A stretch of DNA of 64,000 bases from Amborella trichopoda. Its lineage: Eukaryota; Streptophyta; Magnoliopsida; Amborellales; Amborellaceae. The DNA lies in contig NW_006495875.1 in assembly GCF_000471905.2 (NCBI RefSeq), positions 584,817 to 648,816 on the forward strand. Direction: 5' to 3'. Positions within the stretch are counted from its first letter, which is position 1, and each line of letters starts with the position of its first letter. Shown in pieces: positions 34,913 to 46,156 of the stretch. The position numbers were made by a program, and so were the translations under genes. The notes beneath the pieces are model-generated. The model ran no database searches. It was not told the origin of the DNA and saw only the letters and a list, made by a program, of their open reading frames with translations.

Positions 34913-36237
34913 TGCAATGTCATTTACTTACGCGCATCACCTCTCCCCTCCCGTTGGGAGGCATCAATTACCAATTGGGATGTTATTTGTCCGAAATTAT
35001 GAGCACCACCCCTTACTTTTAGCTATGTTTTTTTTTCTTAAGTGGCCCCATGTTCAACGATAGAAACACCGGTGTTTTTTTTCTAGATCTTTCCAATATT
35101 GCTCAGTATTCTCAATACCAAACAGCTATATGTTACCCCCAAAATTAATTATTGCCAAAATTAACGAGCCCTCTTTGAATGTAGCAAGCTCATCCATGGC
35201 ACCTCACCCTACAAATCTTGGGCGTGCACGGAAGCTTTCACACTCATCAATGAATCTTTCTCTATCTCTTCAGTACCCCTCGATCTTGAGCTGACTCATA
35301 AGAATATTAGTAAACTTAGCAATTTCATGGTTTTTTGTATTTTAGACGATTTCAAAGTTGGAATTTTTAAACCATCAAAACATAATTTTTTTTGTGTTTT
35401 GAGATGTTTGAAAGTTTGACATTTGAATCATTCACAGTGGCATTTTTTTTTTTTTTGATGAACAATTGAAAAGTTAGATTTTCGAGATGATGGAGAAATG
35501 GAAATAAAAACGCTTGAAAAATAGGGCTCACCATGGATCATTTTGTGGTAGGTTTATCTTTTTTTTTGTTGAGAGAGGTACTTCAGAGTTTCGATGAGAA
35601 TTATGATCATAGTAGGATATTTTTTATTTTAAAGCTATAGAATTTCCCTTATTCGGAATTCATTTTTAGAGAGAGAAAATCTAGGGAATTTAGAGGAACG
35701 AAGTGAATAAAAGAATTCAAATATTGCACCCAAAATTTCCTATTTAGAGAGCGAAGAGCGATCTTATATTTTCTTATTTTAACTCAAATGGAGTTAAGAA
35801 ATACGAATTAAGAGTACAAATTTCTATTTTTATTTTCACCTAATTTTTATTTTATTTTTTTTGAAACTGCACAAAAAAAATTATATCTAGGGGAGTCATT
35901 TGGGAAAAATGAGTTAGGATGAGAAATCAAAATTCACCATCCTGTTTATTTTTCCTCCCATAATATGGACTTCTTCACTCAATGACCAAGTCCAAGCAAA
36001 TTGAAAAGATTTAACTTTTTGCACTGTGGGAAGAAGTTACTGGTGTGTACATATAAATGACAGAGAGAAGTTTATGATCATGTGTAACAAAAGCATTATG
36101 GGGTTGTCTCTTTACATATTTGGGTTCTGTAGATGTGAGAGAGGGGGAGAACCACTACATAGAAACCAAGAGTGTCCTAATTTCTATATAGAAACACGGT
36201 GCAATGACAAGAACAACCTATTTAAAAGAAGAAAATG
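34913..36237. other. Gene-free stretch
   Basis: AT-rich. Nothing recognised; the 73-codon frame at 36026-36247 has no known domain and runs into the M1 element. Confidence 0.4.
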
Positions 36238-36456
36238 TATACAATGATATCATTTATCTTTGGTACAAGGTGATCACAATTAATCTTGATCATTGGATGT
36301 GAAAGTGGGTGGTTGCATTTATTCTATTGACTAAGATTAAAATTCAAAAGAAATTTTCTCGAACTTTGTGACACATCCAAACTATCAGATTTCACATTCG
36401 ATGATTATAAATAATTGTGACCTCCTTATTCAAAAAGTAAATAGTCACATTATATA
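36238..36456. mobile_element. MITE family M1, second full copy
   Basis: Left arm TATACAATGATATCATTTAT, CTTTGGTACAAGGTGATCAC; middle ATTGGATGTGAAAGTGGGTG; right arm TAATTGTGACCTCCTTATTC and ending TCACATTATATA. Collinear with 16021-16238. Confidence 0.8.
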
Positions 36457-38090
36457 CATTCCTTCTAAAGAAGCATACCATAATTAAATGTACGGATGTA
36501 CCACACTAAAATCATAGCAGTTGTCATCACCGTCCAATGGAATGATAAACGCTAATGGAGAGGGAGTGGCCCCACCATAACCCACCATTTTCATCGGAGA
36601 TGCAGTATCTTTCGATGGTCATTTGAAAGTAGTACAGCTTCCTTTAGTTTTGTACTCTTTCCCAGGCTATCCAAGATGCGTAAAACCCAGAACCAGGCAA
36701 ATTGAATGCATGACTTCGAAGTTAAAGTCATCAGATAAGTGAATTTTCTTTCTTAGAAAAAAGCAGGAAAAGGTGGCAAGCTTTCTGATTCCTCAATTGA
36801 GCAGAAGATACAGGGCGTATGTGAGCATCTAGGAGTAAACCAGAGAGCAGTTTTGTAAAAAGGATGCCAGAAGATTTCCTAGTTGGAGGAAAATCCTCGT
36901 AAACTACTATGAGTGTGTATCTATGAGAAGCCTTCTCATGTAAAAAACATGAATTGGGTGATTGTGATGGTCCATTAACTGATGGCCTAGGTCAGGCCTC
37001 CCTATGTTCTAAATGAGAAGGGTTCTCATGGATATAGCAAATACAAATACAAATAATCTAATTGAGAATTCAGGACAGAGTTTTCTTCCAAGGATCCCAA
37101 TGCCACCACCTGAATATATTGAATTACCTATCCAATTTAAAAGAAAACAATTTTCTTTACGACTAGCTCGCAATGACTATTAATAAATCCCACGGACACA
37201 ACCAATAACCAACATGAGCTCATATTGTGCAGCACTCTTTGAGTCATCCAAGATATTGAGCATGATATCTCAGTTCCTTTGTAGGAGGGCAGGGCTTAGA
37301 GATCTCATAATTTGGAGTATTGTCAAAGTCAGGTTATATCACTTTACTGGGCCTCTATGTTGATAAATTCAAATTCTTTTAAGAAAAAATAAGCAAAAAA
37401 ATATGAAAATTATTTTGGCCAACAAGATTCAACGAAAAAATCATTGATATTCAAAAAGGAAACAGGCGACCTAGAGGAAATCCATGTCAAAAACTCAAAG
37501 CCCTGGCTTCCACTCCATAAATGAAATGGCAAGAAGTATCACAAGCATTGAGAATCAAATCCGTGTTATGACTCTAGATCTCACGGATCAGTATCTGAAA
37601 ACCAAAAATGGTTGAGAGGAGGAGATTGTGGAGACAAACCCCATCTCTCATTGTTCTGAATAGAATTGAATTGCTAGGTCCTTTCCAGGTATCCTACTCT
37701 TTTAGTATGCAGTGCTTATTCCTGGAAACCTAATATGACTATGAAAAGATACTGAACAAATGAAAATTTAAGGTGTAAAATGTACATTGATGAACCTCCT
37801 TCAATGAAGTAAGAGCAATTTAGAAATGCGTGTAGCAAGGTAAAAAACATGATGACTTTGTGGGTCAGAACAGGATCCATGGACTATTAGACACCAATAA
37901 TCTTTACCCAAAACAAATCCATTAATAAGCATCAGATCAAACAACCAGAAAAAAATCTCAGATAAAGCCGTTAAAATAATCAGATACCATGAGGAAGTTA
38001 GTACAAATTATCATCATAAGAAACACATTCAGAAAAGATCATGAATCTTAATGATGTGAAACCTACTAAAAATATTCAACAACGGAAAGG
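36457..38090. other. Gene-free stretch with one short repeated segment at 36508-36615
   Basis: 36508-36615 (ATCACCGTCCAATGGAATGA, CCCACCATAACCCACC) resembles the element at 38091-38275. 36620-38030 shows no gene, RNA or transposon signature that I can support. Confidence 0.4.
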
Positions 38091-38275
38091 ATACCAAACT
38101 CCAATAGACTATGGAAAGAGCATAGTCCATCGCATCTCACCGTCCAATGAAATGAAGGATGGTGTGGGAGAGAGAGGGATCCAACATCAGGCCATCTCCT
38201 ATTCTGGTGGGCCACACTCTCAGCCCATCACCACCCATCATTACAATGGAGGGCGATGGTCCATAGGATTGTAGA
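38091..38275. mobile_element. Short inverted-repeat element, possible MITE
   Basis: GAGCATAGTCCATCGCATCT at 38117 is matched inversely by GGAGGGCGATGGTCCATAGG at 38249. The interior holds CCACCCATCATTACAATGG. Related to 36508-36615. Target duplication not found. Confidence 0.45.
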
Positions 38276-38522
38276 AAAGATCATCTTTTTACAGATCTTA
38301 ATCACCACTTACCTTGAATAAGAAAGACTCATTATATAGCTTAGTTCCATTGCAAATTAATTTTGAGGTTCTTTATTTCCAGATCTCAAAGAAGCATGAT
38401 TTGATGATGGTAAAGATTACATTAAAAACACCAAGCAAATAAATTTAAACAAGGTACTTTAACAACAGAAAAGATGTACTCATACTTTGCTATATAAAAC
38501 GACAAAATTGTATTATTGTGTA

Positions 38523-39893
38523 TCAAAACATCAATAAGTTTGTTGATGCTCCAACAACAAATGGTTCCATTAATAACCGAGTCAAGAAATAAAACATGAC
38601 ACCTAGTGTGATAGAGACTGGAAGAGCAGGCAGAGCGTGGTTGCACAGGGATAGCAAAATAAGTGTGCACCCAAGACCAGAAATTATTGCAATGTAACAA
38701 GCATATACCGTCAAGAGATCATACATGGCTGCTCTACCTACAAGAACACTGTAAAAAATGAAATCTCCAAGACCCAATTTGATTCCCCTTGAAGCCTCAA
38801 ATTCAAGAATCCGACCCTCTCCCCTCCTGCCTCTCTCATGTACACCTGCCCTGTCTCTCTCATGGTTCTCTTCCACCCTCTCTGTCGCATGACTCAGGTC
38901 ATGAGATTCACCTCCACGAATAACTAATGGGGACATCTCCTCATTAACATGCTCTATCTCTCCATGATCAGCCCTTTGAGCTCCATAGCCACCAAAACTA
39001 GAAGAATTACCATCTACGGTCACTGTCGAATACCCACAAGTTTCAGAGGCACGATGGCTATCAATGCCATCGGAAGATTGAACAAATGACCTAGATGGTT
39101 GAAGTTCAACTGATAAAGCCGACTGAGACTGTGAGTACATAGTCTCTGAAGACTCTGAGACACCACCCACCAAAAGATTCATAGCAGACTCTCTGGGGCC
39201 ACTCCCCGTAGAAATTGTAGGCCTTGCCTCATAAATCAGAGCAGGGAGCTCTTCTTCTCGACTCGAAGCAAGATCAACTAGCATCTTCAAAGGCCCACCA
39301 GGTGCCAAAACAGCAACCAAATCATATAGAGCCAACGCTACAAGAATAACCCAAGTCGTCCACTCTGGTAATTTTGTGAACCACACAGCTACTATTATGC
39401 CCAATAAGACCATATAAACCTGGCGCACGATAATTGGAACACCACCAGAGAAAACTGAGAGGACCCCAATTACACAAAAGTTGAAGAGAAGGATAAAACA
39501 AGTGATTGAATCTATAGGGATGGAAAACTGCTCTATAATCGATAAGAAGATGGGTCCTCCCATGGAACCAAGCACGAAAAAGGCCGAGAACCTCATGTAA
39601 TTCTTCAAAAAACCAGTGAATCGATAATAGTAAAGCATAACCAGCAAGAATGTGACTAGTGCAATGAGAATTACAAAGACCCCAGCATTTAGAAGAGCCC
39701 CTTCGAACTTCTGGGTGTTAGAATCAGTGGATTTTTCTAAATAAACCAATGTTGCTGCTGTTCTAATAGTAGAGTCTGATCCTTGAGAGGACATATTGTA
39801 AACCAAGAGAACAACAAGGAACATACAGGCTGATACAGGGGCCATTACCCCTATGATTTCAACACCAACAGCCTCCAAAATGCTTTTCTCCAT
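38523..39893 (-). CDS. Presenilin, catalytic subunit of gamma-secretase, single exon, 456 aa
   Basis: Presenilins are intramembrane aspartyl proteases; in plants they sit in endomembranes and their substrates are poorly known. The frame opens MEKSILEAVGVEIIGVMAPV and encodes about nine hydrophobic segments. The three catalytic motifs are present: YD at 190-191 (ALALYDLVAVLAPGGPLKM), GLGD at 374-377 (KLGLGDFIFYS), and PAL within ALPALPVSITLG at about 420-430. Between the two Asp-bearing segments is a hydrophilic loop (residues about 215-370, Ser/Glu/Arg-rich), as in the family. Length matches plant homologues, which I recall as intronless. No stop, frameshift or missing residue is seen. Confidence 0.95.
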   Translation of the reverse strand: MEKSILEAVGVEIIGVMAPVSACMFLVVLLVYNMSSQGSDSTIRTAATLVYLEKSTDSNTQKFEGALLNAGVFVILIALVTFLLVMLYYYRFTGFLKNYMRFSAFFVLGSMGGPIFLSIIEQFSIPIDSITCFILLFNFCVIGVLSVFSGGVPIIVRQVYMVLLGIIVAVWFTKLPEWTTWVILVALALYDLVAVLAPGGPLKMLVDLASSREEELPALIYEARPTISTGSGPRESAMNLLVGGVSESSETMYSQSQSALSVELQPSRSFVQSSDGIDSHRASETCGYSTVTVDGNSSSFGGYGAQRADHGEIEHVNEEMSPLVIRGGESHDLSHATERVEENHERDRAGVHERGRRGEGRILEFEASRGIKLGLGDFIFYSVLVGRAAMYDLLTVYACYIAIISGLGCTLILLSLCNHALPALPVSITLGVMFYFLTRLLMEPFVVGASTNLLMF

Positions 39894-40764
39894 AATTTAG
39901 TAGAAGGGCCTTCAGATTTACGTCTGGGTATCAGAAAAACCAATAATTTTGCAAGCAATTTGATGAGAAAAAGAAGTTCAAACTTCAGAACATGATTTGG
40001 GCTGAGGGTTTTTTGAAAAAAGAGTTGCAAAAAAGGGCCCTCAAATTGCTTTTCTCCATGAATCAGGTTATGGGTCTTTCAGATATGGACACAGAATGTG
40101 CCCTTTTACAGAAAAAAGAAGCAATCAATTTGGGTCATGCAGATTTAGAGAATTTGTTGCAAAATTAAACCCCATAAAATGGGTTTTCAGATTAATGTGT
40201 GTCAATAAACAAGTAATTGAAAAACAAATTTTCTATGTAGAACTTACTGCAAAAACAAGAACAACATTCTACCAGAAATGGGTTTTCAATAACAAGTCAT
40301 CGAATAAGGGGGAACGAAAAAAAACAATATTCGTGCATAGAATATGGATAAAATGATTGGAGGATCAATGAAAATTACACAGAAAATAACAAAAATAACC
40401 AAAAAACAGATAATTGGAAAGGTCTTAGAGATTAGAAGACTCACTTCTTTCTAGGCCTTAAAAATTGCTTTTCTTGATGAACGAAATGCATGAATTTTAA
40501 GGGAAAAATACTGCATATAAATGAAAAAAAATTATATGAGGGTGAGGCCCTAAGCAATCAAATTAAGGCTTGTGCCTATTGACCAAACACCAAACACTAA
40601 ACTGGACGTTGTTTCTCAGAAAGCAAGATGATGAGCTTTTTAGAGTGAGAGAAAAACCCTTTGACCAAAGTAGCCATAGATTTGCAAAAATATTACTGTC
40701 ATTACCCCTGCTCTTGTCATAACGCTCTCTTGTTTAATAGGTTGAAACTTGAAAATTGTTAAAA
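39894..40764 (-). other. 5' flank of the presenilin gene
   Basis: The ATG at 39893 is preceded by ordinary AT-rich sequence. Near-copies of a GCTTTTCTCCAT.AAT motif recur at 39885, 40047 and, more weakly, 40467, so a small duplication of the start region may be present. No TATA box can be picked with confidence. Confidence 0.35.
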
Positions 40765-41228
40765 GTGGGGTGGCAACGGGTCGTGTCTTGCTGGTCCCCG
40801 ATTCAGACCCAAATGGTATTTGGGTCCAAGTTTTGGATTCGGACCGATTTTTCGAATTCAAAATTTGGATCCATATCTGAATCTGAGGTTAGATCTACCT
40901 GACGGGTCCATTGCCTGACTATGAGTTTTTTTTTTTGGCTTTTTTTAATCATCATACACCAATATTATATATTATTGACAACAATACAGTATTGCACAAT
41001 ATTTATAAATACCCGCATTCTTTATTGTTTTACATAACAACTGTAAATTTTTAAGAAACAAACGTATTGGCAACATTTATGAATACCCACATGTACCCAT
41101 ATTATTCGGATTAGGTCCAGCTACACTCTCGACCCGAACTCGTGCTCTGATCCGACCTTTCAAGTCCAAAATTTGAACCCATACCAAACTTGAGGTCTCG
41201 GGTCTGGTTGGGTTCATTGCTACACCTA
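40765..41228. mobile_element. MITE of the GGGTGGCAACGGGTC type, about 465 bp
   Basis: The left end AGTGGGGTGGCAACGGGTCG is matched by the inverted right end GGTGTAGCAATGAACCCAAC. Subterminal GGTCC/GACCC words and an AT-rich core (40930-41050) are typical of this widespread angiosperm hAT-like MITE. No clean 8-bp duplication was found. Confidence 0.6.
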
Positions 41229-42569
41229 CTCCATCTTTTTTGACATGGCAAAAAACACCCAATATTTTCAAGATTGAGGTGCGATTTTTAAATTCGTCTC
41301 CATTGCTCTCTTTTTTTTCTTTTTTGAAATTTCTACAAACTTCAAAACTCTCATTTCTTAAAATATTCACATCTTATTTCTTAAAATTTCAAAACTCTCA
41401 TTTTAAATAAGAGTTATGAATTCTTAAAACAAATAAAAAATCATCATTTATCATTTTTTTATTTTTTGTTATATATCATGCAGTGAATAGGATATTCTTT
41501 CCTAAAACTAACTAATTTGAAAACAACTCATATTATAGTTTAAAATTAAGAATTTTATCATATATTAGATACAATGAGGGGAACAATTTTCAATTGTTGT
41601 TTAAAAATCCAATTGTTTTATGATAACAAGAATTATTCAACAATTAAAAAAATTATAAATAAAAATGTAAGAAATTACAGCTTATAAATTAGAGCTATGT
41701 TTGCCGGCTAGTCCTATAGGTAACATTTTCTTAAAGATACATGAAGAAGTCTACTTTGTATATATGTAAGGATCTCTCTCTCTAAACCATACATCATCAC
41801 CTCTCTCCATTATTATGTTTTTTATTTTTATTTTTTTAATCCTTTTCTCATTGTGTGGCAAGGGACTCCATCTTTGGCTGAAGCGAGTTATTTTGGCTGC
41901 ATTCGTGGTTGAAGCTAGTTATTTGGCCAAAAAAACCTTAAATAAATTTTTAAAAAAGGAATTTTTTAAATAAGTAAAATAAAAATTACCAATATTTTTA
42001 AATATTAAAATAAGTTTAAAAGAGCAGAAAAAAATAAATTTAAAAAATTGATTTATAATTTAGGATATTTTTAAACATTTATAAAATAAAATATAAAAAC
42101 AAGAACTATGGCAAATAATACTCGCCACCGAAAACAGCCAAATTATATAAAAAAAGTATATAACATATATAAATTCTTTTAAAAAAAATTTATATGTTTT
42201 GTATACCCTTAATTATACACACAACTCATGGTACGTAGTCAAGTTTCTCGCCCAAGTCCAAGTAGACTCGGGCGAGTTATGCCAGTGGGGATGTGGGACT
42301 GTTACGGCTCTATTAGAACTATTGTTGTACCGCCGCAACAATAACATGTTTGTGACATTCAATTTTTCATTTTTATCACAACGGCTCTACTATGGTGAAT
42401 ACAATAACAAAATCACTATTTATTTCCGCCTATAAGTATTAAAAAGAATTTTCTTATATTATTATTGAGCAAACAATGTACTGCTCCCACGTGCTTAGAA
42501 CGACAAAGAAATTACAAAAATCTCTCTTTCTAAATAAAGACATTATTAGTGTTTCCCTCTCTTAAATAA
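41229..42569. other. Gene-free AT-rich stretch upstream of the PPR frame
   Basis: 41880-42150 has GGCTGCATTCGTGGTTGAAG and (AAAT)-rich sequence; it may be a decayed family A relative. No exon encoding a PPR N-terminus is recognised. Confidence 0.4.
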
Positions 42570-42621
42570 ATGAGTGTTAGTCTCTCTCTCTCTCTGGCCA
42601 ATCCTTGATCTGCACGAATCC

Positions 42622-43881
42622 ATGATCCGGGCTTACTCTTCGTGCCATGGGACCAGCCTTCAATTATACTCCCGAGCTCACAGATGTGGTATTTTTCCGG
42701 ACCATTTTGCCCTCCCTGCCGCTCTCAAGGCTTGTGCTGAGACCCTTAACATGACCATGGGCAAACAAGTCCATGCCCAAATCATCAAATTTGGGCCTTT
42801 ATCAAACATATTTGTGCACACTAATTTGATTTATATGTATGCTAATTGTGGTAGCATTAGCGATGCACACTTAGTATTTGCTACTATTCCTCAAAGAAAT
42901 GTGGTCACATGGAATGTGATGATATCAGGCTATGCTAAGGCTGGTCACATGATGGAAGCCCTAAATCTCTTGAAAAATATGAAAAATGAGAATTTAAGAC
43001 CTAATGAGATTAGTATTGTGAGTGTAGTTTCTAGTTGTGCTCATTTCGGTGCACTAGACTATGGTGCCATGATGCATGGCTATGCATGGAGACGTGGGTA
43101 TCATGGGGTCATGATCATCAACAATTCCATCATCGACATGTATGCGAAATGCGGGCGGTTGTGCATGGCTCGAGCGGTATTCAACGAGATGCAGACGAGG
43201 AGCATGGCATCTTGGGGGGCAATGATGGGGGGTCTTGCCATGCACGGACGCGGCATGCAGGCACTTGGGTTGCTATCTGACATGCTCGAGGAAGGCGTGA
43301 GGCCTGATAGGGCGGCTTTCACTAGCGTTTTGTGCGCGTGCAGCCACTCGGGGCTGGTGAACGAAGGGAGACTATGGTTCGTGAGGATGGTTCGAGACTT
43401 TGGGCTTGAGCCGTCGGTTCAACACTACGGGTGCATGGTGGACCTATTGGCTCGAGCCGGGCTCATGGACGAGGCCTACCGGTTTGTGATGACAATGCCT
43501 ATCGAGCCAGATGGTGCAATGTGGCGCACTATGGGGTGCGCTTGCCTGGCTCATGGTGACTTAAGGATTGGTGACATTGTGATTGAGAAATTGCTTGAAT
43601 TGGACCCAAACAATGGGGGTGACCTGGTGCTAATCTCTAACATGTATGCATGGTTGGGGAGGTGGGTGGATGTTGCCAGGGTTAGAAAGGAGATGAGAGA
43701 TAGAGGGGTTAAAAAGAGTATTAGCTATAGCATTGTTGAGGTGAACAATGTTCTTCATGAATTTGTGAGTGGAGATGAGACACACCCTGAAGCTAGAGAG
43801 ATCTACTGGATGGTAGATCACTTGGTAGAGCAACTTAGGCATGTGGGTTATGTTTCATGGCCTATACTTATGGATACCTAG
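42622..43881 (+). CDS. PPR protein, PLS class with E/E+ domain, N-terminus missing, 419 aa
   Basis: PLS-class PPR proteins bind organellar RNA and mostly direct C-to-U editing. The frame is open from a stop at 42571-42573, but its first in-frame ATG is 42622 (MIRAYSS). Homologues continue upstream with a transit peptide and more repeats, and no such sequence precedes here. Repeats with the usual phrases are seen: GKQVHAQIIKFG, NLIYMYANCGSISDA, NVVTWNVMISGYAKAG, NSIIDMYAKCG, SVLCACSHSGLVNEG. The E/E+ part runs from about MWRTMGCACLAHGDL through NMYAWLGRW and VNNVLHEFVSGDETHP to the TAG at 43879-43881. There is no DYW deaminase domain. It has no internal stop, but without a targeting sequence it is either a truncated copy or a gene whose 5' end was lost. 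Confidence 0.8.
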   Translation: MIRAYSSCHGTSLQLYSRAHRCGIFPDHFALPAALKACAETLNMTMGKQVHAQIIKFGPLSNIFVHTNLIYMYANCGSISDAHLVFATIPQRNVVTWNVMISGYAKAGHMMEALNLLKNMKNENLRPNEISIVSVVSSCAHFGALDYGAMMHGYAWRRGYHGVMIINNSIIDMYAKCGRLCMARAVFNEMQTRSMASWGAMMGGLAMHGRGMQALGLLSDMLEEGVRPDRAAFTSVLCACSHSGLVNEGRLWFVRMVRDFGLEPSVQHYGCMVDLLARAGLMDEAYRFVMTMPIEPDGAMWRTMGCACLAHGDLRIGDIVIEKLLELDPNNGGDLVLISNMYAWLGRWVDVARVRKEMRDRGVKKSISYSIVEVNNVLHEFVSGDETHPEAREIYWMVDHLVEQLRHVGYVSWPILMDT

Positions 43882-44624
43882 TCACTGATTTTGTATTTTT
43901 AGGGCCCTTCTAATTATTGATCAAGCATTACTTTGAATTGAGCTTGCTTCTTTTACTTCACTTTTCCCTTTCTTAAAGTATCTTGTAGAGTGATTTGAAA
44001 ATTGTTGATTCGGATAAGGAATCAGTGGGGACCGACTCTTGGCTGGAATTAAAATTGGTCAAACCGGGTGTGTCTGTCATGGAACTAGACAATCCAGAAC
44101 GGTGGAGTAACCCAGTTCCCATCTATTTTATTTTTTATTATTTTTTAATTTTAAAAATATTGTTTCAATTTTTTGAATTGGTTCCCACATGAGAGAAGTG
44201 GTTGGATTGGGTGCCATATCAAATAATTTGTCTGATCCAGATCGGTTTAGCTGGTGACTTATGTAGCCAGTCTATCTTGGTTTTAAAACACCATTGTCAT
44301 GTATCCTAATATTTTCAGAGAAAAAGAACTTTTCCAGCATTTAAGATTACTGTTGATAGCGGTCGATTTTATGGTAAGCATGCTGCAGAGATGGGGGTAT
44401 TTTTATGTAGCCGAAGCATACCAAACCCCCATTTCTTTTACTTTAAATTTACCTGATAGCACTTGGGAGGTCGTGTTAGTTTACTTCCCTCCAAACAGGC
44501 CTTAATGTTCTTCACAAATTTGTGAGTGGAATTTCTCAATGCCAGCCCATTGAGGAAGCAACTTAACAAAGCATCATATGGGCTACATTGGGCTTGCATC
44601 ACCCTTAATTATGGATGTTCACTA
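43882..44624 (+). other. 3' flank of the PPR frame with a decayed element
   Basis: 44080-44294 ends GGTTTTAAAACACCATTG and resembles the elements at 17525 and 24040. The rest is non-coding. Confidence 0.4.
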
Positions 44625-45196
44625 NNNNNNNNNNNNNNNNNNNNNNNNNNNNNNNNNNNNNNNNNNNNNNNNNNNNNNNNNNNNNNNNNNNNNNNNNNNN
44701 NNNNNNNNNNNNNNNNNNNNNNNNNNNNNNNNNNNNNNNNNNNNNNNNNNNNNNNNNNNNNNNNNNNNNNNNNNNNNNNNNNNNNNNNNNNNNNNNNNNN
44801 NNNNNNNNNNNNNNNNNNNNNNNNNNNNNNNNNNNNNNNNNNNNNNNNNNNNNNNNNNNNNNNNNNNNNNNNNNNNNNNNNNNNNNNNNNNNNNNNNNNN
44901 NNNNNNNNNNNNNNNNNNNNNNNNNNNNNNNNNNNNNNNNNNNNNNNNNNNNNNNNNNNNNNNNNNNNNNNNNNNNNNNNNNNNNNNNNNNNNNNNNNNN
45001 NNNNNNNNNNNNNNNNNNNNNNNNNNNNNNNNNNNNNNNNNNNNNNNNNNNNNNNNNNNNNNNNNNNNNNNNNNNNNNNNNNNNNNNNNNNNNNNNNNNN
45101 NNNNNNNNNNNNNNNNNNNNNNNNNNNNNNNNNNNNNNNNNNNNNNNNNNNNNNNNNNNNNNNNNNNNNNNNNNNNNNNNNNNNNNNNNNNNNNNN
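44625..45196. other. Assembly gap (572 N)
   Basis: Frames printed through it have no meaning. Confidence 0.99.
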
Positions 45197-45362
45197 CTCT
45201 AAACAATCAAACTGAGACGCACCTCAAATTTTTATTTAAAAATATTTTTTTTTATGCCAAAAGAAAATCATCAAATCCAATCATCTCAACCTTGAGTTGA
45301 GATATATGAATGTAAAAGAAGAAAAAAAAAGACTTTAAAATATTTATAAAAAATAGAAAAGG

Positions 45363-45583
45363 TATATAACGAGACCATATTACTTTTGGTACAAAACGGT
45401 CACAATTCATCTTCATCATTAGATGTGAAATTAGGTGGTTGCATTTATTTTATTGACCAAACTTAGGGCTCAAAAGAAATTTATCGAACTTTGTGACACA
45501 CTTAAGCTATTAGATTTTGCATGGGATGGTTGTAAGTAATTGTGAGATTCTTGCGTCAAAAGGTAAAGTGATCTCCTTGTATA
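45363..45583. mobile_element. MITE family M1, third full copy
   Basis: Left arm TATATAACGAGACCATATTA, then TTGGTACAAAACGGTCACAA; middle ATTAGATGTGAAATTAGGTG; right arm ending GTGATCTCCTTGTATA. Collinear with 16021-16238 and 36238-36456. Confidence 0.8.
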
Positions 45584-45649
45584 CAATCCCAAAAAAATAT
45601 ACTTAGAATAGTTGTACTAGGACAAAATTTTAAAAAAGAATTTAAATAA

Positions 45650-45990
45650 AGTTGCAACCTTAAAATGTAGAAATAAAGATGCACCTCAAAAATCTATCGA
45701 AAAATATTGTTTTAATGTTGAAAAATCGTGTAATTGATCATCTCAACATCGTGACATATGAATATGAAAAAAGAGGTATTTTGAGTCCCATAAATAGTGC
45801 ATCTTGCAACACATTATCTAGGCCGTCCATTTTCAAGATTTTCATATATTTATAGATCTACCTGATTTTAGCTATTTTTGGCGTTTAAAATTTTATAACT
45901 ATGAGAATAGATTTTCAAATAATCATAATAATTTTTTACACAAAAATTCCAAGATAAAATTCAGAGGTGCGTGGATTATTTTAAGGATGC
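45650..45990 (-). mobile_element. MITE-like element, family M2, fifth copy, inverted
   Basis: Reads in inverse TAGATCTATAAATATATG, AAAATCTTGAAAATGGACGG and ATGTGTTGCAAGATGCACTA, matching 5930-6245 and 10780-11135. Confidence 0.65.
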
Positions 45991-46156
45991 AAACTTGCAA
46001 GAACCACACCCAAATTTTAATAAATAGTTTGATAAATTTTGATTTTTTTTTGTTAATTTTTCTTTTCAAAAAATAAATATCCTGAGAAAGTACCCGCCTT
46101 GGACCCAAGCGCTCGGAATTTCTCTCTTCCTTCTCCATCGATTCAAAGCCCAGATT

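Noticed and set aside
38041..38274. 77-codon plus-strand frame
   Set aside because: Overlaps a short inverted-repeat element; no domain.
42570..42608. ATG at 42570 as the PPR start
   Set aside because: It is in another frame and meets a stop after 12 codons.
43035..43322. Antisense and shifted frames in the PPR gene
   Set aside because: Shadows of the PPR coding frame, which has clear motifs.
44526..45300. Several 200-codon frames over the second gap
   Set aside because: Made of N; meaningless.
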